Assembly: GCF_900094735.1 (NCBI RefSeq)
Contig: NZ_FMBM01000003.1
Span: forward strand, 124,001 to 188,000
DNA from: Saliniramus fredricksonii
GTDB lineage: Bacteria > Pseudomonadota > Alphaproteobacteria > Rhizobiales > Beijerinckiaceae
Reading direction: 5' to 3'
Length of the DNA stretch: 64,000 nucleotides
Below are positions 18,448-27,503 of the stretch, in pieces (the stretch's first letter is position 1; each line of letters opens with the position of its first letter). The position numbers were made by a program, and so were the translations under genes. The notes under the pieces are model-generated. The model was not told where the DNA came from, searched no databases, and saw only the letters and a list, made by a program, of their open reading frames with translations.

Positions 18448-19821
18448 ATGAGCACGCGTGATCGCGAAGCAAACCGTTTTTCAGCACGCGCGAGCCGCTA
18501 TGCCCGCGTGGGTGCCAATGTCGGCGCGGTCGCTGCGCGTGCCGCAGGATCGCGCCTGTTCGGGACCAGGGGGCAGGCCAATCCGGAAAACGCCGCGGCT
18601 CTCGCCCAGGCGCTGGGCGGCCTCAAGGGGCCGATCATGAAGGTGGCGCAGCTGCTCGCCACCATCCCGGAAGCGGTGCCGCCGGAATACGCGGCGGAAT
18701 TGCAAAAGCTGCAATCGGAAGCCCCGCCCATGGGCGCCGCCTTCGTCAAGCGCCGCATGCAGACGGAGCTCGGCGCGGGATGGCGCGAACGCTTCGGCGA
18801 ATTCGACCTCAAGCCCGCCGCCGCAGCCTCTCTCGGCCAGGTGCATCGCGCCACCACGAAGGACGGCGAGCCGCTGGCCTGCAAGCTGCAATATCCCGAC
18901 ATGCAATCCGCCGTCGAGGCGGATCTGCGCCAGCTCGGCATGGTCTTTGCCATCCACCGGCGCATGGACCCGGCCATCGACACCCGCGAGATCGCCACGG
19001 AAATCGGCGAGCGGGTGCGCGAGGAACTCGATTACGCCCGCGAAGCCAGGCATGTCGCGCTCTATGACGACGCCCTCCGGGGCGTCGATGCCGTGCGTGT
19101 ACCGTCAGTGCATCTCGATCTTTCCACAAAGCGCCTGCTGAGCCTGGGCTGGCTCGAGGGCAAGCGCATTCTCGAATACAAGGAGCATCCGGTCGAGATC
19201 CGCAACCGTCTCGCCATCGCCATGTTCAAGGCCTGGTGGCACCCGTTCAGCCATGCGGCAGTGATCCATGGCGATCCGCATCTCGGAAATTACACGGTGT
19301 TCGAGGAAGCCGGCGAACCGATGGGCATCAATCTGCTCGATTACGGCTGTATCCGCATCTTCCCGCCGAAATTCGTCAGTGGCGTCGTCGATCTCTATCG
19401 CGGGCTCCAGCATGATGACCGCGAGCGCACGGTGCATGCCTACGAGACCTGGGGCTTCAAGGGGCTGACCAACGAGCTGATCGACATTCTCAATATCTGG
19501 GCGCGCTTCATCTACGGTCCACTGCTCGAGGATCGCGTCCGTACCATCGCCGATGGCGTGAAACCAGGCGAATACGGGCGCCGGCAGGCCTTCGAGGTGC
19601 ACCGGGCGCTCAAGGAGAAGGGCCCCGTGACGGTGCCGCGCGAATTCGTCTTCATGGATCGCGCCGCAATCGGGCTGGGCGCGGTCTATCTGCATCTGCG
19701 CGCGGAACTGAATTATCATCAGCTGTTCGAAGAAGAAATCGCCCGTTTCGACATCGAAGCCCTCGCGCAGCGGCAGAACGCGGCACTTGCGCGCGCGGGC
19801 CTGGAGCCCATGCCGGCGTGA
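18448..19821 (+). CDS. AarF/UbiB (ABC1/ADCK) family atypical kinase
   Basis: 457 residues with the UbiB-family core: the N-terminal LKGPIMKVAQ motif (Ala where most members have Gly in KxGQ), the Ala-rich loop AAAASLGQVHRA replacing the usual P-loop, a lysine in ACKLQYPDM, the catalytic stretch VIHGDPHLGNY, and LDYG in place of DFG. Members support ubiquinone synthesis or lipid homeostasis by an ATPase activity, but several paralogues exist and this one lacks the C-terminal membrane helices of UbiB proper. Its role is therefore open. Stand-alone gene. Confidence 0.88.
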   Translation: MSTRDREANRFSARASRYARVGANVGAVAARAAGSRLFGTRGQANPENAAALAQALGGLKGPIMKVAQLLATIPEAVPPEYAAELQKLQSEAPPMGAAFVKRRMQTELGAGWRERFGEFDLKPAAAASLGQVHRATTKDGEPLACKLQYPDMQSAVEADLRQLGMVFAIHRRMDPAIDTREIATEIGERVREELDYAREARHVALYDDALRGVDAVRVPSVHLDLSTKRLLSLGWLEGKRILEYKEHPVEIRNRLAIAMFKAWWHPFSHAAVIHGDPHLGNYTVFEEAGEPMGINLLDYGCIRIFPPKFVSGVVDLYRGLQHDDRERTVHAYETWGFKGLTNELIDILNIWARFIYGPLLEDRVRTIADGVKPGEYGRRQAFEVHRALKEKGPVTVPREFVFMDRAAIGLGAVYLHLRAELNYHQLFEEEIARFDIEALAQRQNAALARAGLEPMPA

Positions 19822-19943
19822 CACACCGAACCGGGATTTGCGATCTATCCTGTCGAAAGCCACACTTGCGCTGCATCAATGGATTGCGAGACGCGCCCGG
19901 TTGGGCTAAAGCCGATGGACAGTTTCAGTAGGAAAAACAGGAC

Positions 19944-20246
19944 ATGGCTGCCATGGCGGATACGAACCGTCGTCCGACGGAGGAATACAGGCCCGAGATG
20001 GATGGGGAAATCCACGAGAAAACCTATGACGGGTTCGTGGAATTCACCACTCTGTCCACGCTCGTCGTTTTGTGCTGGGTGCTCGCGCTCGCCCTGGGCG
20101 GGATCAAGGGCGCCTGGGTCGCCGCGATCGTCTATGTCGTGCTCTCGAGTGTGGCCGGGGCCATCGGCGCCGTATCGCGCACGGTTGCCTGGAAGGCGCC
20201 GGCAGCCGTGTTCGGGCTCATGATTCTTCATTTTCTGGTGATCTGA
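19944..20246 (+). CDS. aa3-type cytochrome c oxidase subunit IV
   Basis: 100 residues. Matches the small proteobacterial subunit IV family (COX4_pro_2) in its charged N-terminus followed by TYDGFVEFTTLSTLVVLCWVLALALGG and further hydrophobic segments. In Paracoccus this subunit packs against subunits I and III. It is about 10 kb from the ctaCDBGE cluster, as is usual. An alternative ATG at 19953 (MADTNRRP) is equally plausible; AGGA is about 10 bases from either. The gene overlaps nothing and has its own 120-base leader. Confidence 0.82.
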   Translation: MAAMADTNRRPTEEYRPEMDGEIHEKTYDGFVEFTTLSTLVVLCWVLALALGGIKGAWVAAIVYVVLSSVAGAIGAVSRTVAWKAPAAVFGLMILHFLVI

Positions 20247-20527
20247 ACGCCGGCCGCTCCATTCGCATCGTCTTGCATCCTGGCAGGGGTGCGCCATATG
20301 GGGCGGAGCAGGACGAGCGGGCGAATCGGGTGTGGGAAGATGATGAAGAGCATCGGGAAACGGTGCCTGTTGCGAATGTCGCGGGGCGGTCTCCGCCAGC
20401 GGCGGCAGAGGGGATGGGGCGCGTAACGCAGATCCGGTAGCGGCACCGACAGCAGGACGTGCACGCCTCACCGGCATCGGACGTGACGCTGCCTGCCGGT
20501 CCCGGCTCAATGCGAGGGGGGTATTGC
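20247..20527. other. Leader region of the transhydrogenase operon
   Basis: 280 bases with no convincing ORF on either strand. The last 20 bases contain the strong GAGGGGGG Shine-Dalgarno of pntAA. I see no recognisable promoter or regulatory motif. Confidence 0.4.
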
Positions 20528-21664
20528 ATGCGTATCGCCGTACTCACGGAAACCGAGGCGAACGAGAGCCGGGTTGCCGCGACACCGGACACGGTGAAGA
20601 AGTTCAAGGCGCTCGGCGCGGATGTCGTCGTTCAGGCCGGAGCGGGCCTGACTTCCGGCGTCACGGATGCCGATTACGAGGCGGTCGGCGCGACGATTGC
20701 GGCGAGCCCCGGCACGGCGGCTGATGGTGCGGATATCGTGCTTGTCGTGCGCCGCCCGGAAAGCGCCGTGATCGAGGTCATCAAGGAAGGCGCCATCGTC
20801 GTCGCCATCATGGACCCGTATGGCGCGCAGGATGCGCTGGCCGAGATGGCCGGGCGCAACATTGCCGGTTTCGCCATGGAGCTGATGCCGCGCATCACCC
20901 GCGCGCAGGTCATGGACGTGCTTTCCAGCCAGGCCAATCTCGCCGGCTATCGCGCCGTGATCGACGCCGCGGCGGAATATGGCCGCGCCATGCCGATGAT
21001 GATGACCGCAGCCGGCACCATTCCCGCTGCGCGCGCCTTCGTCATGGGGGCCGGCGTCGCCGGTCTGCAGGCGATCGCCACGGCACGCCGCCTTGGCGCC
21101 GTCGTCTCCGCGACCGATGTGCGCCCTGCGGTGAAGGAACAGGTCGAGAGTCTCGGCGCCAAGTTCATCGCCGTCGAGGACGAGGAGTTCAGACAAGCCG
21201 AGACGGCAGGCGGTTATGCCAAGGAAATGTCGGCGGAATACAAGGCCAAGCAGGCCGAGCTCGTCGCCGCCCACATCGCCAAGCAGGATCTCGTGATCAC
21301 CACCGCGCTGATCCCGGGTCGGCCTGCGCCGGTCCTGATTGATCGCGCCATGGTCGAATCCATGAAACCCGGTTCGGTGATCGTCGATCTCGCGGTCGAG
21401 CGCGGCGGCAATTGCGAATTGTCCGAGCCGGGTGACGTGATCGAGCACCAGGGCGTCAAGATCGTCGGCCATCTCAACATGCCCGGTCGCCTCGCCGCGA
21501 GCGCTTCGTCGCTCTACGCCAAGAACCTCTATGCCTTCGTCGAGACGCTGATCGACAAGGAGGCCAAGGCGATTGCCGTGAACTGGGAGGACGAGCTCGT
21601 CAAGGCGACGCTCCTCACCCGTGACGGCGCGATCGTCCATCCCAATTTCAAGCCGGACGCGTGA
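20528..21664 (+). CDS. pntAA: NAD(P) transhydrogenase, subunit alpha part 1
   Basis: 378 residues, the NAD(H)-binding dI component. The N-terminus MRIAVLTETEANESRVAATPDTVKKF is characteristic, and the NAD fold is at VMGAGVAGLQAIATARRLGAVVSATDVRP (about 173-201). In alphaproteobacteria the alpha subunit is split into two genes, as here. The complex in the inner membrane couples hydride transfer from NADH to NADP+ with proton entry. The ATG at 20528 has GAGGGGGG 6 bases upstream; the frame is open further upstream without a signal. Confidence 0.97.
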   Translation: MRIAVLTETEANESRVAATPDTVKKFKALGADVVVQAGAGLTSGVTDADYEAVGATIAASPGTAADGADIVLVVRRPESAVIEVIKEGAIVVAIMDPYGAQDALAEMAGRNIAGFAMELMPRITRAQVMDVLSSQANLAGYRAVIDAAAEYGRAMPMMMTAAGTIPAARAFVMGAGVAGLQAIATARRLGAVVSATDVRPAVKEQVESLGAKFIAVEDEEFRQAETAGGYAKEMSAEYKAKQAELVAAHIAKQDLVITTALIPGRPAPVLIDRAMVESMKPGSVIVDLAVERGGNCELSEPGDVIEHQGVKIVGHLNMPGRLAASASSLYAKNLYAFVETLIDKEAKAIAVNWEDELVKATLLTRDGAIVHPNFKPDA

Positions 21665-21696
21665 GCGCGGCAGCATAAGGACAGAGGGGGGAAACG

Positions 21697-22140
21697 ATGA
21701 CGGACCTCACTCCCGAACAGGCGCTCGAACGCGCACAGGCGGCGGCGGAAGTCGCTCGCGAGGCGGCGGATGCGGCGCAAGGCTATGCCGATTCGCTGGC
21801 GGCTGCCGCGACGGTGGCCACGGGTGGCGGCGTCGATCCGACGGTGTTTCGCATCGCGATCTTCGTGCTCGCCATTTTCGTCGGCTATTACGTGGTCTGG
21901 GCGGTGACGCCCGCTTTGCACACGCCGCTGATGTCGGTGACCAACGCGATTTCCTCGGTGATCGTGGTCGGCGCACTGCTCGCCGTGGGCATGCCCGCCG
22001 CTGCCGCGATGACCGATAGCGGGGCCGGCTGGGGCGCACAGGTCTTCGGCTTCCTCGCCCTCGTCATGGCCTCCGTGAACATCTTCGGCGGCTTCCTCGT
22101 CACCCAGCGCATGCTCGCCATGTACAAGAAGAAGGGCTGA
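21697..22140 (+). CDS. pntAB: NAD(P) transhydrogenase, subunit alpha part 2
   Basis: 147 residues, longer than the usual 90-110 because of an Ala/Glu-rich N-terminal helix (about residues 6-45). The rest has the membrane helices of the alpha-subunit dII part: [38 protein letters not shown] and a C-terminal [16 protein letters not shown]. It lies 32 bases after pntAA and 4 before pntB. Confidence 0.95.
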   Translation: MTDLTPEQALERAQAAAEVAREAADAAQGYADSLAAAATVATGGGVDPTVFRIAIFVLAIFVGYYVVWAVTPALHTPLMSVTNAISSVIVVGALLAVGMPAAAAMTDSGAGWGAQVFGFLALVMASVNIFGGFLVTQRMLAMYKKKG

Positions 22141-22144
22141 CGGG

Positions 22145-23539
22145 ATGAGCGCCAATATCGCAAACCTGCTTTACCTCGTCTCGGGCGTCCTTTTCATTCT
22201 GGCGCTGCGCGGCCTGTCGCATCCGACCACCTCTCGCCAGGGCAATGTCTACGGCATGGTCGGCATGGGGCTGGCTGTGGCCACGACGCTGGTCTATGCC
22301 AATCCCTCTCTCGGTGGCTGGCTGCTGGTCATCATCGGGATCGCCATCGGTGGCGGCATCGGTGCGGTGATCGCCCGGCGCGTGCCGATGACGGCGATGC
22401 CGCAACTCGTCGCCGCCTTCCATTCGCTGGTCGGCATGGCCGCGGTGCTCGTCGCGGCGGCCGCGCTCTATGCACCGCAGGCCTTCGATCTCGGGGCACC
22501 CGGGAGCATTTCCGGTGTCACCCTGTTCGAGATGGGGCTCGGCTGCGCCATCGGTGCGCTTACTTTCACCGGTTCGGTCATCGCATTCCTCAAGCTCGAT
22601 GGTCGCATGTCCGGCAAGCCGATCATGCTGCCGGCGCGCCATGCGATCAATCTCGGCCTCGGCATCGCCATGGTGCTGTTGCTCGCGATCTTCATCGCCA
22701 CCGAGAGCGCCGTCGCCTTCTGGCTGATCGTCCTCGTCGCGCTGGCGCTGGGTGTGCTGCTGATCATCCCGATCGGCGGTGCCGACATGCCGGTCGTCGT
22801 CTCGATGCTCAACTCCTATTCCGGCTGGGCTGCGGCGGGTATCGGCTTTACGCTGGGCAACCTGGCGCTGATCATCACCGGCGCGCTGGTCGGCTCGTCG
22901 GGCGCGATCCTCTCGTATATCATGTGCAAGGGCATGAACCGCTCCTTCATCTCGGTGATTCTCGGTGGCTTCGGCGGCGAGAGCGAGGCAGCGGCAGCGG
23001 GCGGCGTCGAAACGCGGCCCGTCAAGAAGGGATCGGCGGATGATGCGGCCTTCATCATGAAGAACTCCGCCAAGGTCATCATCGTGCCGGGTTACGGCAT
23101 GGCGGTGGCGCAGGCGCAGCACACCCTGCGGGAGATGGCGGATCTGCTGAAGGCGGAAGGTGTCGAGGTCAAATACGCCATCCACCCGGTGGCGGGCCGC
23201 ATGCCCGGTCACATGAACGTGCTGCTGGCCGAGGCGAACGTGCCTTACGACGAAGTCTTCGAGCTCGAGGATATCAACGGCGAGTTCGCCCAGGCCGATG
23301 TCGCCTTCGTGATCGGCGCCAACGACGTGACCAACCCCGCCGCCAAGACCGATCCGCAATCGCCGATCTTCGGCATGCCGATCCTCGATGTGGACAAGGC
23401 CAAGACCGTGCTTTTCATCAAGCGCGGCATGGGTTCGGGCTATGCCGGCGTCGAGAACGAGCTGTTCTTCCGCGACAATACCATGATGCTGTTCGGCGAC
23501 GCCAAGAAGATGGTCGACGAGATCGTCAAGTCGTTCTGA
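22145..23539 (+). CDS. pntB: NAD(P) transhydrogenase, subunit beta
   Basis: 464 residues. The N-terminal half has about nine membrane helices forming the proton channel; the C-terminal half is the NADP(H)-binding dIII domain with IIVPGYGMAVAQAQ and the KRGMGSGYAGVENELF and AKKMVDEIVKSF segments. It completes the pntAA-pntAB-pntB operon, which supplies NADPH for biosynthesis and redox defence. Confidence 0.97.
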   Translation: MSANIANLLYLVSGVLFILALRGLSHPTTSRQGNVYGMVGMGLAVATTLVYANPSLGGWLLVIIGIAIGGGIGAVIARRVPMTAMPQLVAAFHSLVGMAAVLVAAAALYAPQAFDLGAPGSISGVTLFEMGLGCAIGALTFTGSVIAFLKLDGRMSGKPIMLPARHAINLGLGIAMVLLLAIFIATESAVAFWLIVLVALALGVLLIIPIGGADMPVVVSMLNSYSGWAAAGIGFTLGNLALIITGALVGSSGAILSYIMCKGMNRSFISVILGGFGGESEAAAAGGVETRPVKKGSADDAAFIMKNSAKVIIVPGYGMAVAQAQHTLREMADLLKAEGVEVKYAIHPVAGRMPGHMNVLLAEANVPYDEVFELEDINGEFAQADVAFVIGANDVTNPAAKTDPQSPIFGMPILDVDKAKTVLFIKRGMGSGYAGVENELFFRDNTMMLFGDAKKMVDEIVKSF

Positions 23540-23602
23540 TCGCAACCGTGATATCGCCGGGCCCGCGAGGCCCGGCGCATCGATTCGGTGCGGGAGACCA
23601 GC

Positions 23603-24109
23603 ATGGCCGATGCGCGCAATCGCTACGCATGGCGCCCGATGGCGCATGCCGATCTTCCAGCCGTATTCACTCTCTCGAAGCAGATCCACCCGGCCTATCC
23701 GGAGCGCCCGGAGATCGCACGCGAGCGCCGCGCCCTCGCCCCGCAATGGTGCCGCGTTCTAGCCGCCGGCGCCGAGCTTCATGGCTACCTCCTGGCCCAT
23801 CCCTGGCGCCGTGGCGCCCCGCCCGCCCTCGATAGCCTGATTGGCGCACTGCCCGATGATCCCGATTGCCTGTATATCCACGACCTTGCCATCGCCCCCC
23901 AGCGGCGCGGCAAGGGCGATGCTGCGGCAATCCTCGCGACCTTGAAGCGCGAAGCCTTCGCCCGTTACCCGGTGATCGCACTGATCAGTACCGGCCCCGC
24001 CACCGGCTTTTGGCAAAGGCATGGATTCGCGACCCGCCCAATCGCGCAGCCGGCGGTACTCGCAAGCTATGATCCGCAAGCCCTCTACATGGAGCATCCG
24101 CGCCCATGA
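23603..24109 (+). CDS. GNAT-family N-acetyltransferase
   Basis: 168 residues. The acetyl-CoA-binding region is HDLAIAPQRRGKGDAAAIL (about 93-111), the usual R/Q-x-x-G-x-G/A pattern, followed by FWQRHGF, a common GNAT C-terminal motif. The substrate is unknown. The ATG at 23603 follows GGGAG; a GTG at 23588 is in frame but less likely. It follows pntB by 63 bases and might be cotranscribed, and converges on acpS with 15 bases between the stops. Confidence 0.85.
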   Translation: MADARNRYAWRPMAHADLPAVFTLSKQIHPAYPERPEIARERRALAPQWCRVLAAGAELHGYLLAHPWRRGAPPALDSLIGALPDDPDCLYIHDLAIAPQRRGKGDAAAILATLKREAFARYPVIALISTGPATGFWQRHGFATRPIAQPAVLASYDPQALYMEHPRP

Positions 24110-24124
24110 CGAGCGCCCGGCACG

Positions 24125-24526
24125 TCACCTCTTCGCAAGCGCCTCGATGATCACGAAGGCCTGCGCCATCGGCGGCTCGTCCGTGAGGCTGACATGGACA
24201 TGCGCCTCATGGCCTTCCGGGATCAGCGCCGCGAGCCGCTCTGCCGCACCGCCTGTCAGTTCCAGCGTGGGGCGGCCCGCCGCATCGTTGACCACCGCGA
24301 TATCGCGCCAGAACACCCCCTCGGCAATGCCGGTGCCGAGCGCCTTCACCGCCGCTTCCTTCGCGGCGAAACGGCGCGCATAGCAGGGGCCGGGATTGAC
24401 ACGCGCCTCGCAGCGCGCCCGCTCGCCCTCGGTGAAGACGCGATGCGTGAAGCGGGTGCCATGGCGCGCGATCGAGGCTTCGACGCGCCGGATATCGCAC
24501 AGATCCGAGCCGATCCCGACGATCAT
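24125..24526 (-). CDS. acpS: Holo-[acyl-carrier-protein] synthase
   Basis: 133 residues. Transfers 4'-phosphopantetheine from CoA to acyl carrier protein. The catalytic motifs are [13 protein letters not shown] with Asp8 and [14 protein letters not shown] with Glu58. The start overlaps the pdxJ stop by 4 bases (ATGA), so the two are translationally coupled, a common arrangement in proteobacteria. Confidence 0.96.
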   Translation of the reverse strand: MIVGIGSDLCDIRRVEASIARHGTRFTHRVFTEGERARCEARVNPGPCYARRFAAKEAAVKALGTGIAEGVFWRDIAVVNDAAGRPTLELTGGAAERLAALIPEGHEAHVHVSLTDEPPMAQAFVIIEALAKR

Positions 24527-25281
24527 GCGGATTGCCCCGATCGTGCTTCATCCATCGCCGCACGCATGGCGCCGATCGCCTCGGGCAGCCCGCCGAAGAT
24601 CGCCTCGCCGATCAGGTAATGGCCGATATTGAGCTCGACGAATTCCCCGATCGCCGCCACCGGGCCGACATTCTCCGTGGTGAGCCCATGGCCCGCATGC
24701 ATTTCGAGCCCGATCGCAGCCCCATGCGCTGCCGCGCGGCGCAGCCGTTCGCGTTCGCTTGCGATACCGGCGTCGTCGCCGGCGAGCCAGAGTTCCGCAT
24801 AACGTCCCGTATGCAATTCGACCACCGGCGCGCCGAGCGCGCGGGCGGCATCCATGACGCGCTCCTCCGGTTCGACGAAGAGCGAGACGCGGCAACCCGC
24901 ATCCGCGAGCGCCTTGATCGCATCGCGCAAGGCGTCAGGGCGCGCATCGAGATCGAGCCCGCCCTCGGTCGTGCGTTCCTCACGCTTTTCCGGCACGAGA
25001 CAGGCGGCGTGCGGGCGCAGGCGCGTGGCGATCGTGACCATCTCGTCGGTCACGGCCATTTCGAAATTGAGCGGTCTGGCGATCTCTGCACGCAGCCGCT
25101 CCATGTCGGTATCGCGGATGTGCCGGCGATCCTCGCGCAGATGCGCCGTGATGCCGTCGGCCCCGGCCTCGATGGCCAGATGCGCCGCGCGCACCGGATC
25201 GGGATGGGGGCCACCACGGGCGTTACGCACCGTGGCGACGTGATCGATATTCACACCCAGACGCAACCTGCCGCTCGCCAT
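24523..25281 (-). CDS. pdxJ: Pyridoxine 5'-phosphate synthase
   Basis: 252 residues, TIM barrel. Condenses 1-deoxyxylulose 5-phosphate with 3-amino-2-oxopropyl phosphate to make pyridoxine 5'-phosphate. Diagnostic segments are [52 protein letters not shown] and [15 protein letters not shown]. It precedes acpS with a 4-base overlap. The next gene upstream is the divergent pcaC, 206 bases away. Confidence 0.97.
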   Translation of the reverse strand: MASGRLRLGVNIDHVATVRNARGGPHPDPVRAAHLAIEAGADGITAHLREDRRHIRDTDMERLRAEIARPLNFEMAVTDEMVTIATRLRPHAACLVPEKREERTTEGGLDLDARPDALRDAIKALADAGCRVSLFVEPEERVMDAARALGAPVVELHTGRYAELWLAGDDAGIASERERLRRAAAHGAAIGLEMHAGHGLTTENVGPVAAIGEFVELNIGHYLIGEAIFGGLPEAIGAMRAAMDEARSGQSA

Positions 25282-25487
25282 GACCGCTCACCCTCCTCGA
25301 TCTCCACCGTCGCATAGCGCAAAGCGCCACGCCGCGAAAGCACCCGCCGCCGCGTCCGATGACGCATCGAAACGATGACAGGCGCAGCCGACACGCCTAA
25401 TCTGTCGCGCAAGGCGACGAATAACAATGTCCCGCGAGCCGGTGTCGCATCACCGCAGGAGATCGCGGGCCGCATGGGAGAGCCGTA

Positions 25488-25877
25488 ATGAGTGATTTGC
25501 ACGATGAGGGCATGCGCGTGCGGCGCAAGGTGCTCGGCGACGCGCATGTGGATCGCGCCGAGGCGCGCAAGACCGGTTTCGACGCACCGTTTCAGGATTT
25601 CATCACCCGCTCCGCCTGGGGCATGCTCTGGACGCGCCCGGAATTCACGCCGCGTGAGCGCTCGCTCGTGACGATCGCCCTGCTCGCTGGCCTGGGCAAT
25701 GACGAGGAGCTCGCCCTGCATCTGCGTGCCACGCGCAATACCGGGGCGAGCCGCGAGGATGTGCGCGAGGCGCTGATGCATGTGGCGGTTTATGCCGGGG
25801 TGCCGCGCGCCAACCACGCACTGAAGATCGCGAAAGAGATCTTCGCGGCGATGGATGCGCAGGAGGCGGATTCATGA
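25488..25877 (+). CDS. pcaC: 4-carboxymuconolactone decarboxylase
   Basis: 129 residues, the CMD (AhpD-like) fold. Decarboxylates gamma-carboxymuconolactone to beta-ketoadipate enol-lactone, the third step of protocatechuate degradation. Key segments are FDAPFQDFITRSAWGMLWTRP, RSLVTIALLAGLGNDEELALHLRATRNTG, and HVAVYAGVPRANHAL. It overlaps pcaH by 4 bases, which supports the functional call. pcaB, pcaD and a pcaQ regulator are not in the window. Confidence 0.95.
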   Translation: MSDLHDEGMRVRRKVLGDAHVDRAEARKTGFDAPFQDFITRSAWGMLWTRPEFTPRERSLVTIALLAGLGNDEELALHLRATRNTGASREDVREALMHVAVYAGVPRANHALKIAKEIFAAMDAQEADS

Positions 25878-26590
25878 GCTATACCGAACGCGATACCTCC
25901 CGCCATCCGCCGGCCCTGACGCCGGCTTACAAGTCGAGCCTGTTGCGCAGTCCGCAAAAGCCGCTCGTCGCCCTCCCCGCGACCCTGTCGGAACTCACCG
26001 GCCCGGTCTTCGGTCACGAGATCATCGGCCCGCATGACGCGGATCTGACCATGAACCATGCCCGCTCCGGCTACAGCGCGATCGGCCCGCGCATCATCGT
26101 GCATGGCCGTATCCTCGATGAGGACGGGCGCGGGGTGCCTGATGCGCTGATCGAAATCTGGCAGGCCAATGCCGGCGGGCGCTATCGCCACAAGCGGGAC
26201 GGCTACCTCGCGCCTCTCGATCCCGATTTCGGCGGCTGCGGGCGCACCATCAGCGACGAGCAGGGCGCCTATGCCTTCCGCAGCATCCAGCCCGGCCCCT
26301 ATCCCTGGCCGAACCGGGCCAATGACTGGCGCCCCGCCCATATCCATTTCTCCGTCTTCGGCCACGCCTTCGCGCAGCGCCTGATCACGCAGATGTATTT
26401 TGCGGGTGATCCGCTGATCGGCCTGTGCCCGATCGTCAACACCATCCCCGACCCTCAGGCGATCAATTCGCTCACGGCCCGGCTCGACATGCGCGCCACC
26501 CAGCCGATGGACGCCATCGCCTGGCGTTTCGACATCGTCCTGCGCGGGCGCCGCGCCACCTTCTTCGAGAACCGTCCGGAGGGCTCCTGA
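25874..26590 (+). CDS. pcaH: Protocatechuate 3,4-dioxygenase, beta subunit
   Basis: 238 residues. This subunit holds the non-haem Fe(III) site: Tyr104 (GRYRHKRD), Tyr143 (PGPYPWPN), His156 and His158 (RPAHIHFSVFG), which align with Tyr108, Tyr147, His160 and His162 of the Pseudomonas enzyme at a constant offset of four. It performs intradiol ring cleavage of protocatechuate to beta-carboxymuconate. Coupled to pcaC upstream (ATGA) and to pcaG downstream (TGATG). Confidence 0.97.
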   Translation: MSYTERDTSRHPPALTPAYKSSLLRSPQKPLVALPATLSELTGPVFGHEIIGPHDADLTMNHARSGYSAIGPRIIVHGRILDEDGRGVPDALIEIWQANAGGRYRHKRDGYLAPLDPDFGGCGRTISDEQGAYAFRSIQPGPYPWPNRANDWRPAHIHFSVFGHAFAQRLITQMYFAGDPLIGLCPIVNTIPDPQAINSLTARLDMRATQPMDAIAWRFDIVLRGRRATFFENRPEGS

Positions 26591-27198
26591 TGCATGATCG
26601 ACCCGATTACCTGAAGCAGACCCCCTCGCAGACGGCGGGGCCGTATCTCCATATCGGCTGTACCCCGCGGGCAGCCGGGCTCGACTGGCCGCATGCGGAT
26701 CTCGGCGCCATCATGATCAGCGACGAGACGCGCGGCGAGCGCATCAGCGTCACCGGTTGCGTGCATGACGGGATGGAGGCGCCCCTGCGCGACGCGCTCA
26801 TCGAGATATGGCAGGCGGATGCGCAAGGCATCCATCCCGGGCGCGGCGATCCGCGCGGCAATGGGGACCCGTTCTTCACCGGGTTCGGGCGCTGCGCCGC
26901 CGATCCGCAGACCGGCGAATTCCGCTTCGAGACGATCCGCCCCGGCGCGGTTTCGGGACCGGGTGGCACGCTGATGGCGCCGCATGTCAGCCTGTGGATC
27001 GTTGCGCGCGGCATCAATCTGGGCCTGCATACGCGCATGTATTTTCCACAAGATGATCTCTCCGGCGATCCGGTGCTCGCCCGAATCGAGCATCGCGCGC
27101 GCATCACGACGCTGATCGCGCAGGAAGTGGCGCCGGGCGCATACCGTTTCGAGATTTTTTTGCAAGGCCCGCGCGAGACCGTGTTCTTCGATATCTGA
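26590..27198 (+). CDS. pcaG: Protocatechuate 3,4-dioxygenase, alpha subunit
   Basis: 202 residues. Non-iron partner of PcaH with the same fold; LKQTPSQTAGPYLHIG and ISVTGCVHDGMEAPLRDALIEIWQADAQG are typical. The iron ligands of the beta subunit are absent, as expected: the HIHFSVFG region reads HVSLWIVARG. The start is set by the TGATG junction with pcaH at 26588-26592. Last gene of pcaCHG; the first cobalamin riboswitch begins about 100 bases downstream. Confidence 0.97.
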   Translation: MHDRPDYLKQTPSQTAGPYLHIGCTPRAAGLDWPHADLGAIMISDETRGERISVTGCVHDGMEAPLRDALIEIWQADAQGIHPGRGDPRGNGDPFFTGFGRCAADPQTGEFRFETIRPGAVSGPGGTLMAPHVSLWIVARGINLGLHTRMYFPQDDLSGDPVLARIEHRARITTLIAQEVAPGAYRFEIFLQGPRETVFFDI

Positions 27199-27301
27199 CA
27201 GGGATTTGGTCCGTCACGCGCCATTCCGGTAGAGGCGCGATCGGCCTCGTCATGCGGGACGCCCGATTGACTCGCCCCTTTCCATGTGGCCCCTTGCCGT
27301 G

Positions 27302-27456
27302 GTCGGCGCCCTTTCGGGCCCAACAGGGAAACCGGTGCGAGACCGGTGCTGCTCCCGCAACTGTAATCGGTGAGCCCGTCCGAAAGCCACTGGTGCCCCG
27401 CGCACCGGGAAGGTGGACATCGCGGTGATGACCCGAGAGCCAGGAGACCTGCCGAC
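27302..27456 (+). ncRNA. Cobalamin riboswitch 1, upstream of the PCu(A)C-like gene
   Basis: The aptamer is complete: closing stem P1 is GTCGGC (27302-27307) with GCCGAC (27451-27456), the core has CCGGTGCGAGACCGGTGCTG and CCCGCAACTGTAA, and the B12 box GAGCCAGGAGACCTGCC ends the aptamer at about 27437-27453. Downstream, ACGAGG (27475-27480) and CCTCGT (27489-27494) form a hairpin directly before the GGGAG Shine-Dalgarno of the next gene, suggesting the switch controls ribosome access. It should repress the gene when adenosylcobalamin is plentiful. Confidence 0.95.
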
Positions 27457-27503
27457 GTGAAGCAACCCTGATCGACGAGGGCGGGAGTCCTCGTGGGAGA
27501 ATA

